Below, piece after piece: positions 1-5,686 of a stretch of DNA of 6,752 bases. The notes beneath the pieces are model-generated. The model was not told the origin of the DNA, ran no database searches, and saw only the letters and a program-made list of their open reading frames with translations. Position 1 is the stretch's first letter. The number at the start of each line of letters is the position of its first letter. A program made the translations under genes and the position numbers. The stretch is from Candidatus Woesearchaeota archaeon (lineage in GTDB: Archaea > Nanobdellota > Nanobdellia > Woesearchaeales > JACPBV01): positions 1 through 6,752 of the forward strand of contig JACPBU010000038.1 in NCBI GenBank assembly GCA_016180165.1, given 5' to 3'.

Positions 1-279
1 TTCGCAGTCAATGCCGTATCTTGGGTCAGTGTAGCCGATGCCCTTCAGGGTTTTCCTGACTATTGCCTGGATATCTGCAAAGCCTTTTGTGGTAACTTCG
101 CCTGCGACATGCACACTGCCCGTTGTTGTCAGCGTTTCAATGGCGACACGAGAATAAGGGTCCTGTGAGAATAAGCTGTCAAGGATCGCATCGCTGACCT
201 GATCGCATATCTTGTCCGGATGCCCCTCGGTGACGCTTTCTGAGGTTACATAATGGATTTTTTTGCTGTTTGGTGTCAT
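1..279 (-). CDS. metK: S-adenosylmethionine synthetase, bacterial-type MetK, N-terminal part (cut by window edge)
   Basis: This enzyme makes S-adenosylmethionine from ATP and methionine in the cytoplasm, supplying the cell's methyl donor. The 93 visible codons start at ATG 279 and give the MAT N-terminal domain: a TSESVTEGHPDK signature at residues 12-23, DQVSDAILD at 27-35, an IETL segment at 47-50 and GEVTT at 60-64. By alignment from memory with E. coli MetK, H20, D22 and E48 match the ATP/Mg and methionine-site residues H14, D16 and E42. Most archaea use a different, divergent synthetase family, so this bacterial/eukaryotic-type enzyme is notable here. The start is supported by an AAGGGGG ribosome site 7 nt upstream and an archaeal TATA box further up. 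The C-terminal two thirds lie outside the window, so intactness cannot be judged. Confidence 0.95.
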   Translation of the reverse strand, partial: MTPNSKKIHYVTSESVTEGHPDKICDQVSDAILDSLFSQDPYSRVAIETLTTTGSVHVAGEVTTKGFADIQAIVRKTLKGIGYTDPRYGIDCE

Positions 280-286
280 GGTGAAA

Positions 287-293
287 CCCCCTT
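287..293 (-). promoter_or_regulatory. Ribosome binding site of metK
   Basis: The minus strand reads AAGGGGG and ends 7 nt before the metK ATG. This is a normal Shine-Dalgarno spacing and fixes the start at 279. It makes metK one of the few genes here with a leader and a ribosome site; most others look leaderless. Confidence 0.7.
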
Positions 294-323
294 TGATGTT
301 ATGTGTTCAGGGAAACCTCCGAG

Positions 324-331
324 TTTAAATA
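324..331 (-). promoter_or_regulatory. TATA-like box of metK
   Basis: The minus strand reads TATTTAAA. An archaeal start about 26 nt downstream falls near position 301, giving a leader of roughly 20 nt that contains the ribosome site. The box lies between the 117-residue gene and metK, so metK probably has its own promoter rather than depending on read-through. Confidence 0.55.
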
Positions 332-349
332 GTTTGTTGGCCTAAAAAG

Positions 350-703
350 TTACCTGCACAATGCGCATAATGTTGGTGCAGATTTATGGCTTGGGAATGC
401 TGTCGGATAACTGGCAAACAATTCTTTTAGTTTTTTATCCAGGGTTGCTTGAACTGCCTTAACTTCATCTGCTGCCCTGCTATCTTTATTAGCTGATGCC
501 GAGGCCCCTGTTGCCATAAGCTCATTGCCTGCAAACTTTATCTGCCCAATGAGCTGGTCAACCTGTTGGCTGCCCCTTAAGTTTGTATCAACACCTAAAA
601 CTTTACTTAAGTATTGTTCGGCGCTAAAATTTGGAATGTCGGCAATCCGTAATTGTGAATATATTCCATTTCCTGAATCTGAATAAGCCATTCTTTTCAA
701 CAT
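350..703 (-). CDS. Hypothetical protein, 117 residues
   Basis: I do not recognise this protein. It is probably soluble: there is no signal peptide or membrane segment. Residues 1-60 are of mixed composition with likely helices (SAEQYLSKVLGV at 27-38 and QQVDQLIGQIKFAGNEL at 46-62). A short Ala/Ser-rich stretch follows at 65-72, then a charged helix (ADEVKAVQATLDKKLKELF, 78-96), and the tail ends in LCALCR with two cysteines. The start could be M1 (703) or M5 (691). A minus-strand TTTATTTG box at 721-728 lies 18-25 nt before M1, which favours a leaderless M1. The gene ends 70 bp before metK on the same strand. A run of five T follows the stop on the minus strand and may end transcription before the metK promoter. 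Confidence 0.6.
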   Translation of the reverse strand: MLKRMAYSDSGNGIYSQLRIADIPNFSAEQYLSKVLGVDTNLRGSQQVDQLIGQIKFAGNELMATGASASANKDSRAADEVKAVQATLDKKLKELFASYPTAFPSHKSAPTLCALCR

Positions 704-720
704 CCGATCATCTATCCTAT

Positions 721-730
721 CAAATAAAGA
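721..730 (-). promoter_or_regulatory. Candidate TATA box for the 117-residue protein gene
   Basis: The minus strand reads TCTTTATTTG, centred about 22 nt upstream of the ATG at 703. This fits a leaderless transcript. The match to the archaeal TATA consensus is moderate. Confidence 0.35.
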
Positions 731-913
731 TGCCTAAACACTATTTTAAAAACCCTCCTGCCAAAATTATTCTTATCGGAATAATCGGAAATATCCCTGG
801 ATTTGCCAATTCAACGTTTACCATCGTTAATGACCACCTTTGAGTGACAGGCAAATAATATATATGAGGATGCCTTAGCTATTTTAAAATCGACTGGCAA
901 GGACAGTTCGGTT

Positions 914-927
914 ATCCTGAAAAGGAT
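914..927 (+). repeat. Small hairpin with GAAA tetraloop
   Basis: ATCCT, loop GAAA, AGGAT: a perfect 5-bp stem closed by a GNRA-class loop. It lies in the roughly 316-bp stretch between the starts of the divergent genes at 703 (minus) and 1020 (plus). Apart from AT-rich TATA-like stretches at 856-866 and 881-890, I see nothing else convincing there. It could be chance. Confidence 0.3.
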
Positions 928-991
928 GCTATCACAACAGCCTCTGTCAGATGTTCAGCTATGAATATGGTGACTGGACTATGGCTTATTG

Positions 992-1012
992 TTTTAAAAA
1001 AAGATTTGGTGA
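992..1012 (+). promoter_or_regulatory. TATA-like box and GGTGA ribosome site pointing to the GTG start at 1020
   Basis: TTTTAAAAA (992-1000) is centred 24 nt before GTG 1020, the distance seen before other leaderless starts here. GGTGA (1008-1012) lies 7 nt before the same GTG. Both signals support 1020 rather than the in-frame ATG at 951. They may not operate together, because a leaderless RNA would start after the GGTGA. Confidence 0.45.
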
Positions 1013-1019
1013 GAAAAGA

Positions 1020-1232
1020 GTGGCGAAGAAAAAAAGAGGAAAAAGCGTTACTTCTAAGGTTCAGAAGCATATCGGGCGTGCCCATAAACAGGTTAAAAAG
1101 GCAATAAGGCACATTGCAAAAGTTCCGAAGAAAGCCCTTAAGCACTTTGCCGGAAGGAAGCCAAGCAGGAAGTCAAAAGTTTCCAAAGTGAGGAAGCTTA
1201 TCCGGTTGGCACTGCAGAGAAGGAGAAAGTAA
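1020..1232 (+). CDS. Very basic small protein, possible nucleic-acid-binding or nucleoid protein
   Basis: This 70-residue protein begins at GTG 1020 and has 29 Lys/Arg, four His and no Asp or Glu. It contains SKVQKHIGRAHKQVKKAIRH (12-31), a likely amphipathic helix, a VPKKALKHFAG segment, and a tail ending LQRRRK. Such composition is typical of proteins that coat DNA or RNA, comparable to histone H1-tail-like or small ribosome-associated proteins, but I recognise no specific family. The frame is open back to an ATG at 951, giving a 93-residue version. That extra N-terminus (MFSYEYGDW...) is acidic/aromatic and unlike the rest, and the promoter-like box and ribosome site favour 1020. A T-rich stretch follows the stop. 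It is monocistronic by spacing. Confidence 0.6.
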   Translation: MAKKKRGKSVTSKVQKHIGRAHKQVKKAIRHIAKVPKKALKHFAGRKPSRKSKVSKVRKLIRLALQRRRK

Positions 1233-1270
1233 TTTTTCTTTTGTTGTCATTTTGGTTCTTAAGTTTTTTT
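1231..1270 (+). terminator. T-rich archaeal terminator
   Basis: Directly after the stop codon there are successive T tracts (1233-1237, 1239-1242, seven T at 1264-1270) without a stem, as in archaeal oligo-T termination. Confidence 0.5.
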
Positions 1271-1360
1271 AATTGGGATGAATTGACAATATAATCCTCT
1301 GTTCCAATGCACTTTGAATGAGCTATCATTATAAACAGGGATATGATTATTCCAAAAAGC

Positions 1361-1370
1361 ATAAATATAA
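1361..1370 (+). promoter_or_regulatory. TATA box of the HTH-CBS regulator
   Basis: ATAAATATAA is centred about 27 nt before the ATG at 1392, consistent with a leaderless transcript. No ribosome site is visible upstream of that ATG. Confidence 0.55.
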
Positions 1371-1391
1371 CTGCCAATTATTCCTGTTTCT

Positions 1392-1934
1392 ATGTATCCG
1401 GAACTCGCAGAAATCAAGCAGGTGAGGAGAAAGCTCGAGCTCACTCAGGCAACGTTTGCGCAGCAGGTGGGGGTTTCCCAGAGCCTTATCGCAAAGATCG
1501 AGGCAGGGAGGCTGGACCCAAGCTATTCTGTCGCCAGGAAGATATTTTCTGCCATTGACCTGCTGGGGAAGAAGCAGGAGCAGAAAGCCAGCCAGCTCAT
1601 GACAAAGCACATCATCTCGGTAAAGCCCAACGACGATATCCGGGAGGCTATCCAGAAGATGAAAAAAGCAAACATCTCCCAGATGCCCGTTATTGAGGAC
1701 CATAAGAGCATTGGACTTATATCAGAAGCGACTATATTGGAGGCGCTACTTAACAAAAAGGGAAGCAGGATAAAAGACATAATGGACGACCCTGCGCCTA
1801 TCATACCGACAAACACAACGATCAGCGCAGCCTCAAACCTTTTGAGGTATTGCCCGATGGTATTGGTCTCTGAGAGCGGCGAGATTAAAGGAGTCATCAC
1901 CAAAGCAGATTTGTTGGGAAAGGCGTTTGGTTAG
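1392..1934 (+). CDS. XRE-type helix-turn-helix regulator with two CBS domains
   Basis: This is a probable DNA-binding regulator whose activity is tuned by a nucleotide ligand. Residues 5-58 form a Cro/CI-type helix-turn-helix: LTQATFAQQVGVSQ (17-30) carries helices 2-3 and SLIAKIEAGRLDPS the following turn. Residues 67-120 and 126-178 are two CBS repeats, each with the usual pattern of a (S/K)xxM start, an IP/VKP strand and a final G(L/V)I(S/T)xAxLL segment. CBS pairs in this architecture typically bind adenine nucleotides or SAM-like ligands and dimerise. The 180-residue length is normal for archaeal HTH-CBS proteins. The gene is likely leaderless. It ends 66 bp before the polymerase gene, which has its own TATA box. 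What it regulates is not shown by the sequence; the flanking genes are only candidates. Confidence 0.88.
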   Translation: MYPELAEIKQVRRKLELTQATFAQQVGVSQSLIAKIEAGRLDPSYSVARKIFSAIDLLGKKQEQKASQLMTKHIISVKPNDDIREAIQKMKKANISQMPVIEDHKSIGLISEATILEALLNKKGSRIKDIMDDPAPIIPTNTTISAASNLLRYCPMVLVSESGEIKGVITKADLLGKAFG

Positions 1935-1970
1935 GATTGAGTTTCCCTATCCCTTAAAACTTCCACATTC

Positions 1971-1978
1971 TTTATATA
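1971..1978 (+). promoter_or_regulatory. TATA box of the DNA polymerase gene
   Basis: TTTATATA is centred 26 nt before ATG 2001. It is the closest match to the archaeal consensus in the window and implies a leaderless mRNA. Confidence 0.65.
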
Positions 1979-2000
1979 CCTCAAGCCTTACCTGCCGACT

Positions 2001-4352
2001 ATGGCCAAGAAAATCTCCTTTTATCCTATTGATGTAACCTACAAGACTGTGCAGAACAAAGCGTTGATATATATCTATGGCAAGGCAGCTGATGGCAGCC
2101 AGGTCTGCGTTGTTGATGAGCATTTTGAGCCTTATTTCTATGCCATACCAAAAAAAGACAGGGATATTGAGGCGAAGCTTAAGAAGCTGAAACTTGAGGG
2201 CGAGGGGCATGAGCATCCTGTCAAAAGGGTTGAGCGGGCAAGGAAGCACTTTTTGGGGAGGGATGTTGAGGCTGTAAAAGTTTTCACACACCTTCCCAGG
2301 GATGTTCCTCTGGTTAGGGAAGCCATCAAATCATGGGAGGAGATTGAGCTCTGCACAGAGTATGATATCCTTTTCCGGAGAAGGTATATGATCGACAAGG
2401 GCATTCTGCCATTCACGCTTGTGCAGGCGGAAGGGGAATTCATCAATGAGATCTCAAAAGCATCCGTCTTCAAGGCAACCTCCATCAGCCCGAGCAGGGA
2501 GGAATTTCTCGAAAGCCCAAGAGTCCTTTCATTTGATATCGAGACGTATGGTGCGGAAGGCCAGGCCATAGACATGGGAAAAAACCCAATACTCATGATA
2601 GCATTCCATGGCGAGAAGTTCAGGAAGGTCATCTGCGCAAAGCAGTTCAGGGCAAAGGATGAGAGCATAGAATTTGTTGACAGCGAAGAGCACCTGCTCC
2701 GGCGCTTCAAAGAAGTGGTGGAATCCTACAAGCCGGACATCCTCACCGGGTATTACTCCGATGGCTTTGACCTGCTGTACCTCAAGACTAGGGCAGAAAA
2801 ATACCGCCTCAAGCTCGACGTCGGACTTGATTTTTCTGAAGTTCAGATCGAAAGGAGAAAAGATACCCTTTGCGACATCACCGGCATCAATCACCTTGAT
2901 ATCTTTAAATTCATCAGGAAGACCATGGGAACAACCTTAGACACCGCTGATTTGAGCCTGAATAGCGTTTCCTTAGCTCTCCTGGGGGAGAAAAAGGACC
3001 AGGTGGACCTCGGTGAGCTTTCGGCAGTTTGGGATGATCACCCGGAAAAGCTTGAGCCTTTTGTCGCCTACAACCAGAAAGATGCCTATCTCACTTACAA
3101 GCTTGCCGAGAAGCTGATGCCCAATGTGCTCGAGCTTGCAAGGATCACTGGGCTGCTGCTGCCAGACCTTGCCAGGATGGGATTTGCCCAGCTCGTCGAA
3201 AATTTTATCCTTTGCCAGGCACAAGGCCACAACGAGCTTGCTCCCGAGCTTCCCCATCATGACGAGCTCAGGAAGAGGATGCAGCGCACCTATATCGGGG
3301 GATTCGGCACGATGAACTGCACATGCTGCGAGGGGAAAGGGGAAGTTCCGCTTGAAGGGAAGAAAAAAGTCTGGTATTGCCAGAAAAAAAAAGGATTCCT
3401 TCCAACGGTCCTTGGAGATATTATCGCACGGCGCATCAGGGTCCAGGATATCCTCAAGCTGAACAGGACGCCATTGCTCGAGGCAAGGTCATATTCATTG
3501 AAGATCTTAGCGAATTCCTTTTACGGCTATCTTGGTTTTTCAATGGCGCGGTGGTATTGCTTTGAGTGCGCCCAGTCAACCAGCGCTTATGGCAGGCATT
3601 ATATCAAAACAGTCATCGGAAAAGCACAGGAGGCTGGCTACAAGGTCATCTATTCTGACACCGACAGCGTCTTCATCACTTTAGGTGCGCATTCGAGGGA
3701 GAGCGCAGGAAAATTCAGGGATTCCATCAATGACACACTGCCAAAGCCCATGGAGCTTGAATATGAAGGATTTTACCCATCAGGCATCTTTGTCTCTGCA
3801 AAGATCGGAAAGTTTGGCGCGAAGAAAAAATATGCGATGTGCTCTGAGACCGGAAAGCTCAAGATCAGGGGTTTTGAGACATTGAGGAGAAACTGGAGCG
3901 CAATCGCGAAAAATACCCAGGAAGAGGTCCTCAACATCATCCTTAAGGAGAGGAAGCCAAAAAAAGCCCTTGCCTATGTCAAAAATGTGATAAGCCAGTT
4001 GAGGGAACATAAAGTCGAAGTCTCCCAGGTGGTGATCTCAACCCAGCTCACCAAAGAGATCAGGGCTTATGAAAATGTCGGCCCTCATGTTGCGATCGCA
4101 GACCAGATGAAGAAAAAAGGGATGGCTGTCGGGCCGGGCTCCGTCATCTCCTATGTTGTCACCAGGGGCGATGATCGCATCAGGGACAGGGCAAAATTGC
4201 CCGGTGAAGTCAGCCAAAAGGACTATGACGCTGAGTATTACATCAACAACCAGGTTCTCCCTTCAGTTGACAAGATATTTGAAGTTCTCGGATTCAGCGC
4301 TGAAGAGCTTTCCAAGAACAAAGAGCAGGGAACACTGGGAAAGTTTTTTTAA
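2001..4352 (+). CDS. polB: Family B DNA polymerase lacking catalytic motif A (in-frame deletion)
   Basis: This is an archaeal replicative/repair-type polymerase with 3'-5' proofreading. The N-terminal domain (about 1-135) keeps the PRDVP segment (99-103) that lies at the uracil-sensing pocket in Pfu-type enzymes. The exonuclease domain is complete: Exo I FDIETY (D179, E181), Exo II YYSDGFD (D257), Exo III YNQKD (Y357, D361). The palm/fingers retain motif B KILANSFYGY (501-510), motif C YSDTDS (D553, D555) and KKKY (608-611). The thumb follows, then a C-terminal PIP box QGTLGKFF (776-783) for PCNA. In relatives, YxGGF is followed by about 32 residues holding DFxSLYPSII (motif A, first catalytic Asp) and then a (D/G)T(L/M)N segment. 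Here YIGGF (431-435) joins GTMNC directly. Without that Asp, polymerisation should fail while exonuclease and PCNA binding may persist. The start is set by the TATA box; the gene ends in a T run. Confidence 0.93.
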   Translation: MAKKISFYPIDVTYKTVQNKALIYIYGKAADGSQVCVVDEHFEPYFYAIPKKDRDIEAKLKKLKLEGEGHEHPVKRVERARKHFLGRDVEAVKVFTHLPRDVPLVREAIKSWEEIELCTEYDILFRRRYMIDKGILPFTLVQAEGEFINEISKASVFKATSISPSREEFLESPRVLSFDIETYGAEGQAIDMGKNPILMIAFHGEKFRKVICAKQFRAKDESIEFVDSEEHLLRRFKEVVESYKPDILTGYYSDGFDLLYLKTRAEKYRLKLDVGLDFSEVQIERRKDTLCDITGINHLDIFKFIRKTMGTTLDTADLSLNSVSLALLGEKKDQVDLGELSAVWDDHPEKLEPFVAYNQKDAYLTYKLAEKLMPNVLELARITGLLLPDLARMGFAQLVENFILCQAQGHNELAPELPHHDELRKRMQRTYIGGFGTMNCTCCEGKGEVPLEGKKKVWYCQKKKGFLPTVLGDIIARRIRVQDILKLNRTPLLEARSYSLKILANSFYGYLGFSMARWYCFECAQSTSAYGRHYIKTVIGKAQEAGYKVIYSDTDSVFITLGAHSRESAGKFRDSINDTLPKPMELEYEGFYPSGIFVSAKIGKFGAKKKYAMCSETGKLKIRGFETLRRNWSAIAKNTQEEVLNIILKERKPKKALAYVKNVISQLREHKVEVSQVVISTQLTKEIRAYENVGPHVAIADQMKKKGMAVGPGSVISYVVTRGDDRIRDRAKLPGEVSQKDYDAEYYINNQVLPSVDKIFEVLGFSAEELSKNKEQGTLGKFF
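4345..4351 (+). terminator. Oligo-T run at the end of polB
   Basis: Seven T overlap the last two codons and the stop. This resembles archaeal stem-less termination signals; no stem precedes it. Confidence 0.35.
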
Positions 4353-4452
4353 TGAGGGATATACTTTAATCCATAATAAACAATATCTTCTCTTAAGCAA
4401 AGTCAAATGTTTATTTCAACTAGAACCGCTCATGGAATCTTTCTCTAAACTA

Positions 4453-4472
4453 CTGCGGGCTAAAGCCCGCAG
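4453..4472 (+). repeat. Perfect inverted repeat, REP-like
   Basis: CTGCGGGC, loop TAAA, GCCCGCAG: a perfect 8-bp GC-rich stem with a 4-nt loop, in the 243-bp gap between polB and the membrane-protein gene. Such GC-rich palindromes with a TAAA loop resemble dispersed REP-type repeats. It is too far from polB's stop (100 bp) and too weakly T-tailed (GGTTCTTT) to be an obvious terminator. Apart from this and the downstream promoter, I see nothing in 4353-4560. Confidence 0.6.
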
Positions 4473-4563
4473 GGTTCTTTCCTATCCCGAGCCTAAAAAT
4501 TTGACCCATAGAATCGTTTGGCAACACATTTTTGTCCAGCCTTCCATCGCCCATCAATGGAAA

Positions 4564-4588
4564 TATTTAAATAACACTGCCTCAGGAG
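4564..4588 (+). promoter_or_regulatory. TATA box and GGAG site before the membrane-protein gene
   Basis: TATTTAAA (4564-4571) is centred 28 nt before ATG 4596, which suggests a leaderless or near-leaderless RNA. GGAG (4585-4588) lies 7 nt before the ATG and would be an ideal ribosome site only if transcription began further upstream. Both signals support the same start. Confidence 0.5.
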
Positions 4589-4595
4589 ATACCCT

Positions 4596-5357
4596 ATGGC
4601 TGACAAAGGGGAAGATATCTTCGATGGCATCGGCAAAGATGAGAAAAGGAATAGGCCTCATCGCGATGAGGAGATAGAGGTCAAATTCAGGTTTAAGAGG
4701 TCATGGCTCAGGAACATTGAGCGCGGATTGTATCTGGCTATCATCCTTGTGCTTCTCTATTTTGTTCTTGTCAAGCCGATAGTAAAGGAATGCCCTTTTG
4801 GGAAAAAGCTCCTTTCTCAGCCTACTGCCATCACTCCTGCCCCGGCAGCAGCCACTCCTGTTGCCAAGGAAGAAGCCAAAAAGCCTTTGGTAAATGCTAC
4901 TGAAAATAAATCAAAGGCAGAGGTAAAGAAAGAGCCAGAGGCGGCATCTGCATCTGCCCCTCCAGCAGCAGGCGTTGGCAATGTGACCATTGCGCTTGGT
5001 GCCATCGAGGTGACTGCAGGTGAAAAGCTGAATACCTCCGAGGATTTCAACTACCGCTATCGTGTCCAATCGATCATGCTGTCCATCAACAACCAGAAAG
5101 GGAACTTCCAGCCTGTGCTGAGGGTTTATTGGTATCCGGACTCTGAAGAGGCCGCTGTCAAATTAAAGAAGAAGGCTGAAATCAACGTCTCTATCATTCC
5201 TATTGGCATCAAGCCATTAAAGCTTGACGATGAGATTCCTGATTATATGAGGGCAAAAGAAACTGATGATGAGGCTAATTTCAAAGTTGAGCTCTACAAT
5301 GCAAAAGGGATGGAATTGCTTGCTTCTGAATCGGTGAAGAAAAAGCTTGAGAAATAG
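4596..5357 (+). CDS. Single-pass membrane-anchored protein of unknown function
   Basis: This 253-residue protein has a clear three-part build. Residues 1-43 are charged and probably cytoplasmic, ending in basic FRFKRSWLRNIERG (31-44). Residues 45-63 are one hydrophobic membrane helix (LYLAIILVLLYFVLVKPIV). Residues 74-128 are a flexible Ala/Pro/Lys/Glu-rich linker. Residues 129-253 look like a compact mainly beta domain (VTIALGAIEV, FQPVLRVYWYP, INVSIIPIGIKPLKL) with a charged helical tail. The basic-before-helix pattern predicts the C-terminal domain outside the cell. Five N-x-S/T sequons (N100, N104, N129, N146, N197) all lie on that side and could be N-glycosylated. I do not recognise the domain. 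It is monocistronic and converges with the gene ending at 5687. Confidence 0.75.
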   Translation: MADKGEDIFDGIGKDEKRNRPHRDEEIEVKFRFKRSWLRNIERGLYLAIILVLLYFVLVKPIVKECPFGKKLLSQPTAITPAPAAATPVAKEEAKKPLVNATENKSKAEVKKEPEAASASAPPAAGVGNVTIALGAIEVTAGEKLNTSEDFNYRYRVQSIMLSINNQKGNFQPVLRVYWYPDSEEAAVKLKKKAEINVSIIPIGIKPLKLDDEIPDYMRAKETDDEANFKVELYNAKGMELLASESVKKKLEK

Positions 5358-5422
5358 GCTGGCGGCTTATCGGGCAACTGCCATAAAATGATAGGCTTAA
5401 AATTTTTGATGAATGCCTCTTT

Positions 5423-5440
5423 CCCCGATGAGAATCGGGG
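5423..5440 (+). repeat. Perfect hairpin with GAGA tetraloop
   Basis: CCCCGAT, loop GAGA, ATCGGGG: a perfect 7-bp stem with a GNRA-class loop, 66 bp after the membrane-protein stop. A second small stem, GTGC-TTA-GCAC (5444-5454), follows at once. It could belong to a structured 3' end shared by the convergent genes, or be a dispersed palindrome. Confidence 0.5.
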
Positions 5441-5511
5441 TATGTGCTTAGCACCTTCAAAATTCCAGACAGGCTTCGAGAAGGAGCTGCGTCCCCATAA
5501 GGGTGAAAAAT

Positions 5512-5607
5512 CGTTCCTGTCCCTTCGCAACGGAGGGAGAATCCAGCGTTCCGGTTGCTTCGCAACGGAGGGAGAATCCAGCGTTCCGGTTGCTTCGCAA
5601 CGGAGGG
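5512..5607 (+). repeat. 35-bp tandem repeat, two full copies plus partial copies at each side
   Basis: Exact 35-bp units lie at 5523-5557 and 5558-5592, followed by the first 15 bases of a third at 5593-5607. The 11 bases before the array (5512-5522) match the end of the unit at 8 of 11 positions, so the array began as about three units. Each unit junction forms a hairpin: GTTGC-TTC-GCAAC at 5554-5566 and 5589-5601, extended by CC/GG with one bulged G. It lies between convergent genes. Short open frames across it on both strands are repeat artefacts. The 329-bp gap 5358-5686 holds this array, the GAGA hairpin and nothing else I can support. Confidence 0.8.
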
Positions 5608-5686
5608 CGGCCCCCGCAACGCTCGTCGATAGTTATTGTTGAATTGAATTTTGACCTTAGGGTGCTATGCCCATACGAACCAGGAA

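Noticed and set aside
1..279. metK as a truncated pseudogene
   Set aside because: The reading frame is intact and well conserved up to the window edge. It is simply cut by the window.
741..824. 27-codon minus-strand open frame with an AAGGTGGT-like site upstream
   Set aside because: It is very short and hydrophobic with no recognisable features. Spacing to the nearby TATATAT is not clearly that of a promoter. Not supportable as a gene.
951..1019. N-terminal extension of the basic protein from ATG 951
   Set aside because: Its composition differs from the rest of the protein, and both the TATA-like box and the ribosome site point to GTG 1020. It is kept only as an alternative start.
2001..4352. 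Membership of the known inactivated archaeal PolB2 group
   Set aside because: PolB2 proteins have degraded catalytic motifs in general. Here motifs B and C, all exonuclease motifs and the PIP box are well preserved, and only the motif A block is absent, so a discrete deletion in a standard PolB fits better.
2001..4352. Intein still present in the polymerase
   Set aside because: There is no intein-sized insertion or splicing motif. The protein is shorter than expected at motif A, not longer.
4153..4677. 174-codon plus-strand open frame overlapping the polB end
   Set aside because: It overlaps polB and the start of the membrane-protein gene in another frame and crosses the hairpin. Its composition is not protein-like, so it is a shadow frame.
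5512..5607. CRISPR array
   Set aside because: The units are directly abutting with identical content and no unique spacers, so this is a simple tandem repeat.
5281..5642. Open frames on both strands through the tandem repeat
   Set aside because: They exist because the 35-bp unit lacks stops in some frames. The translations are repetitive and start without promoters or ribosome sites.
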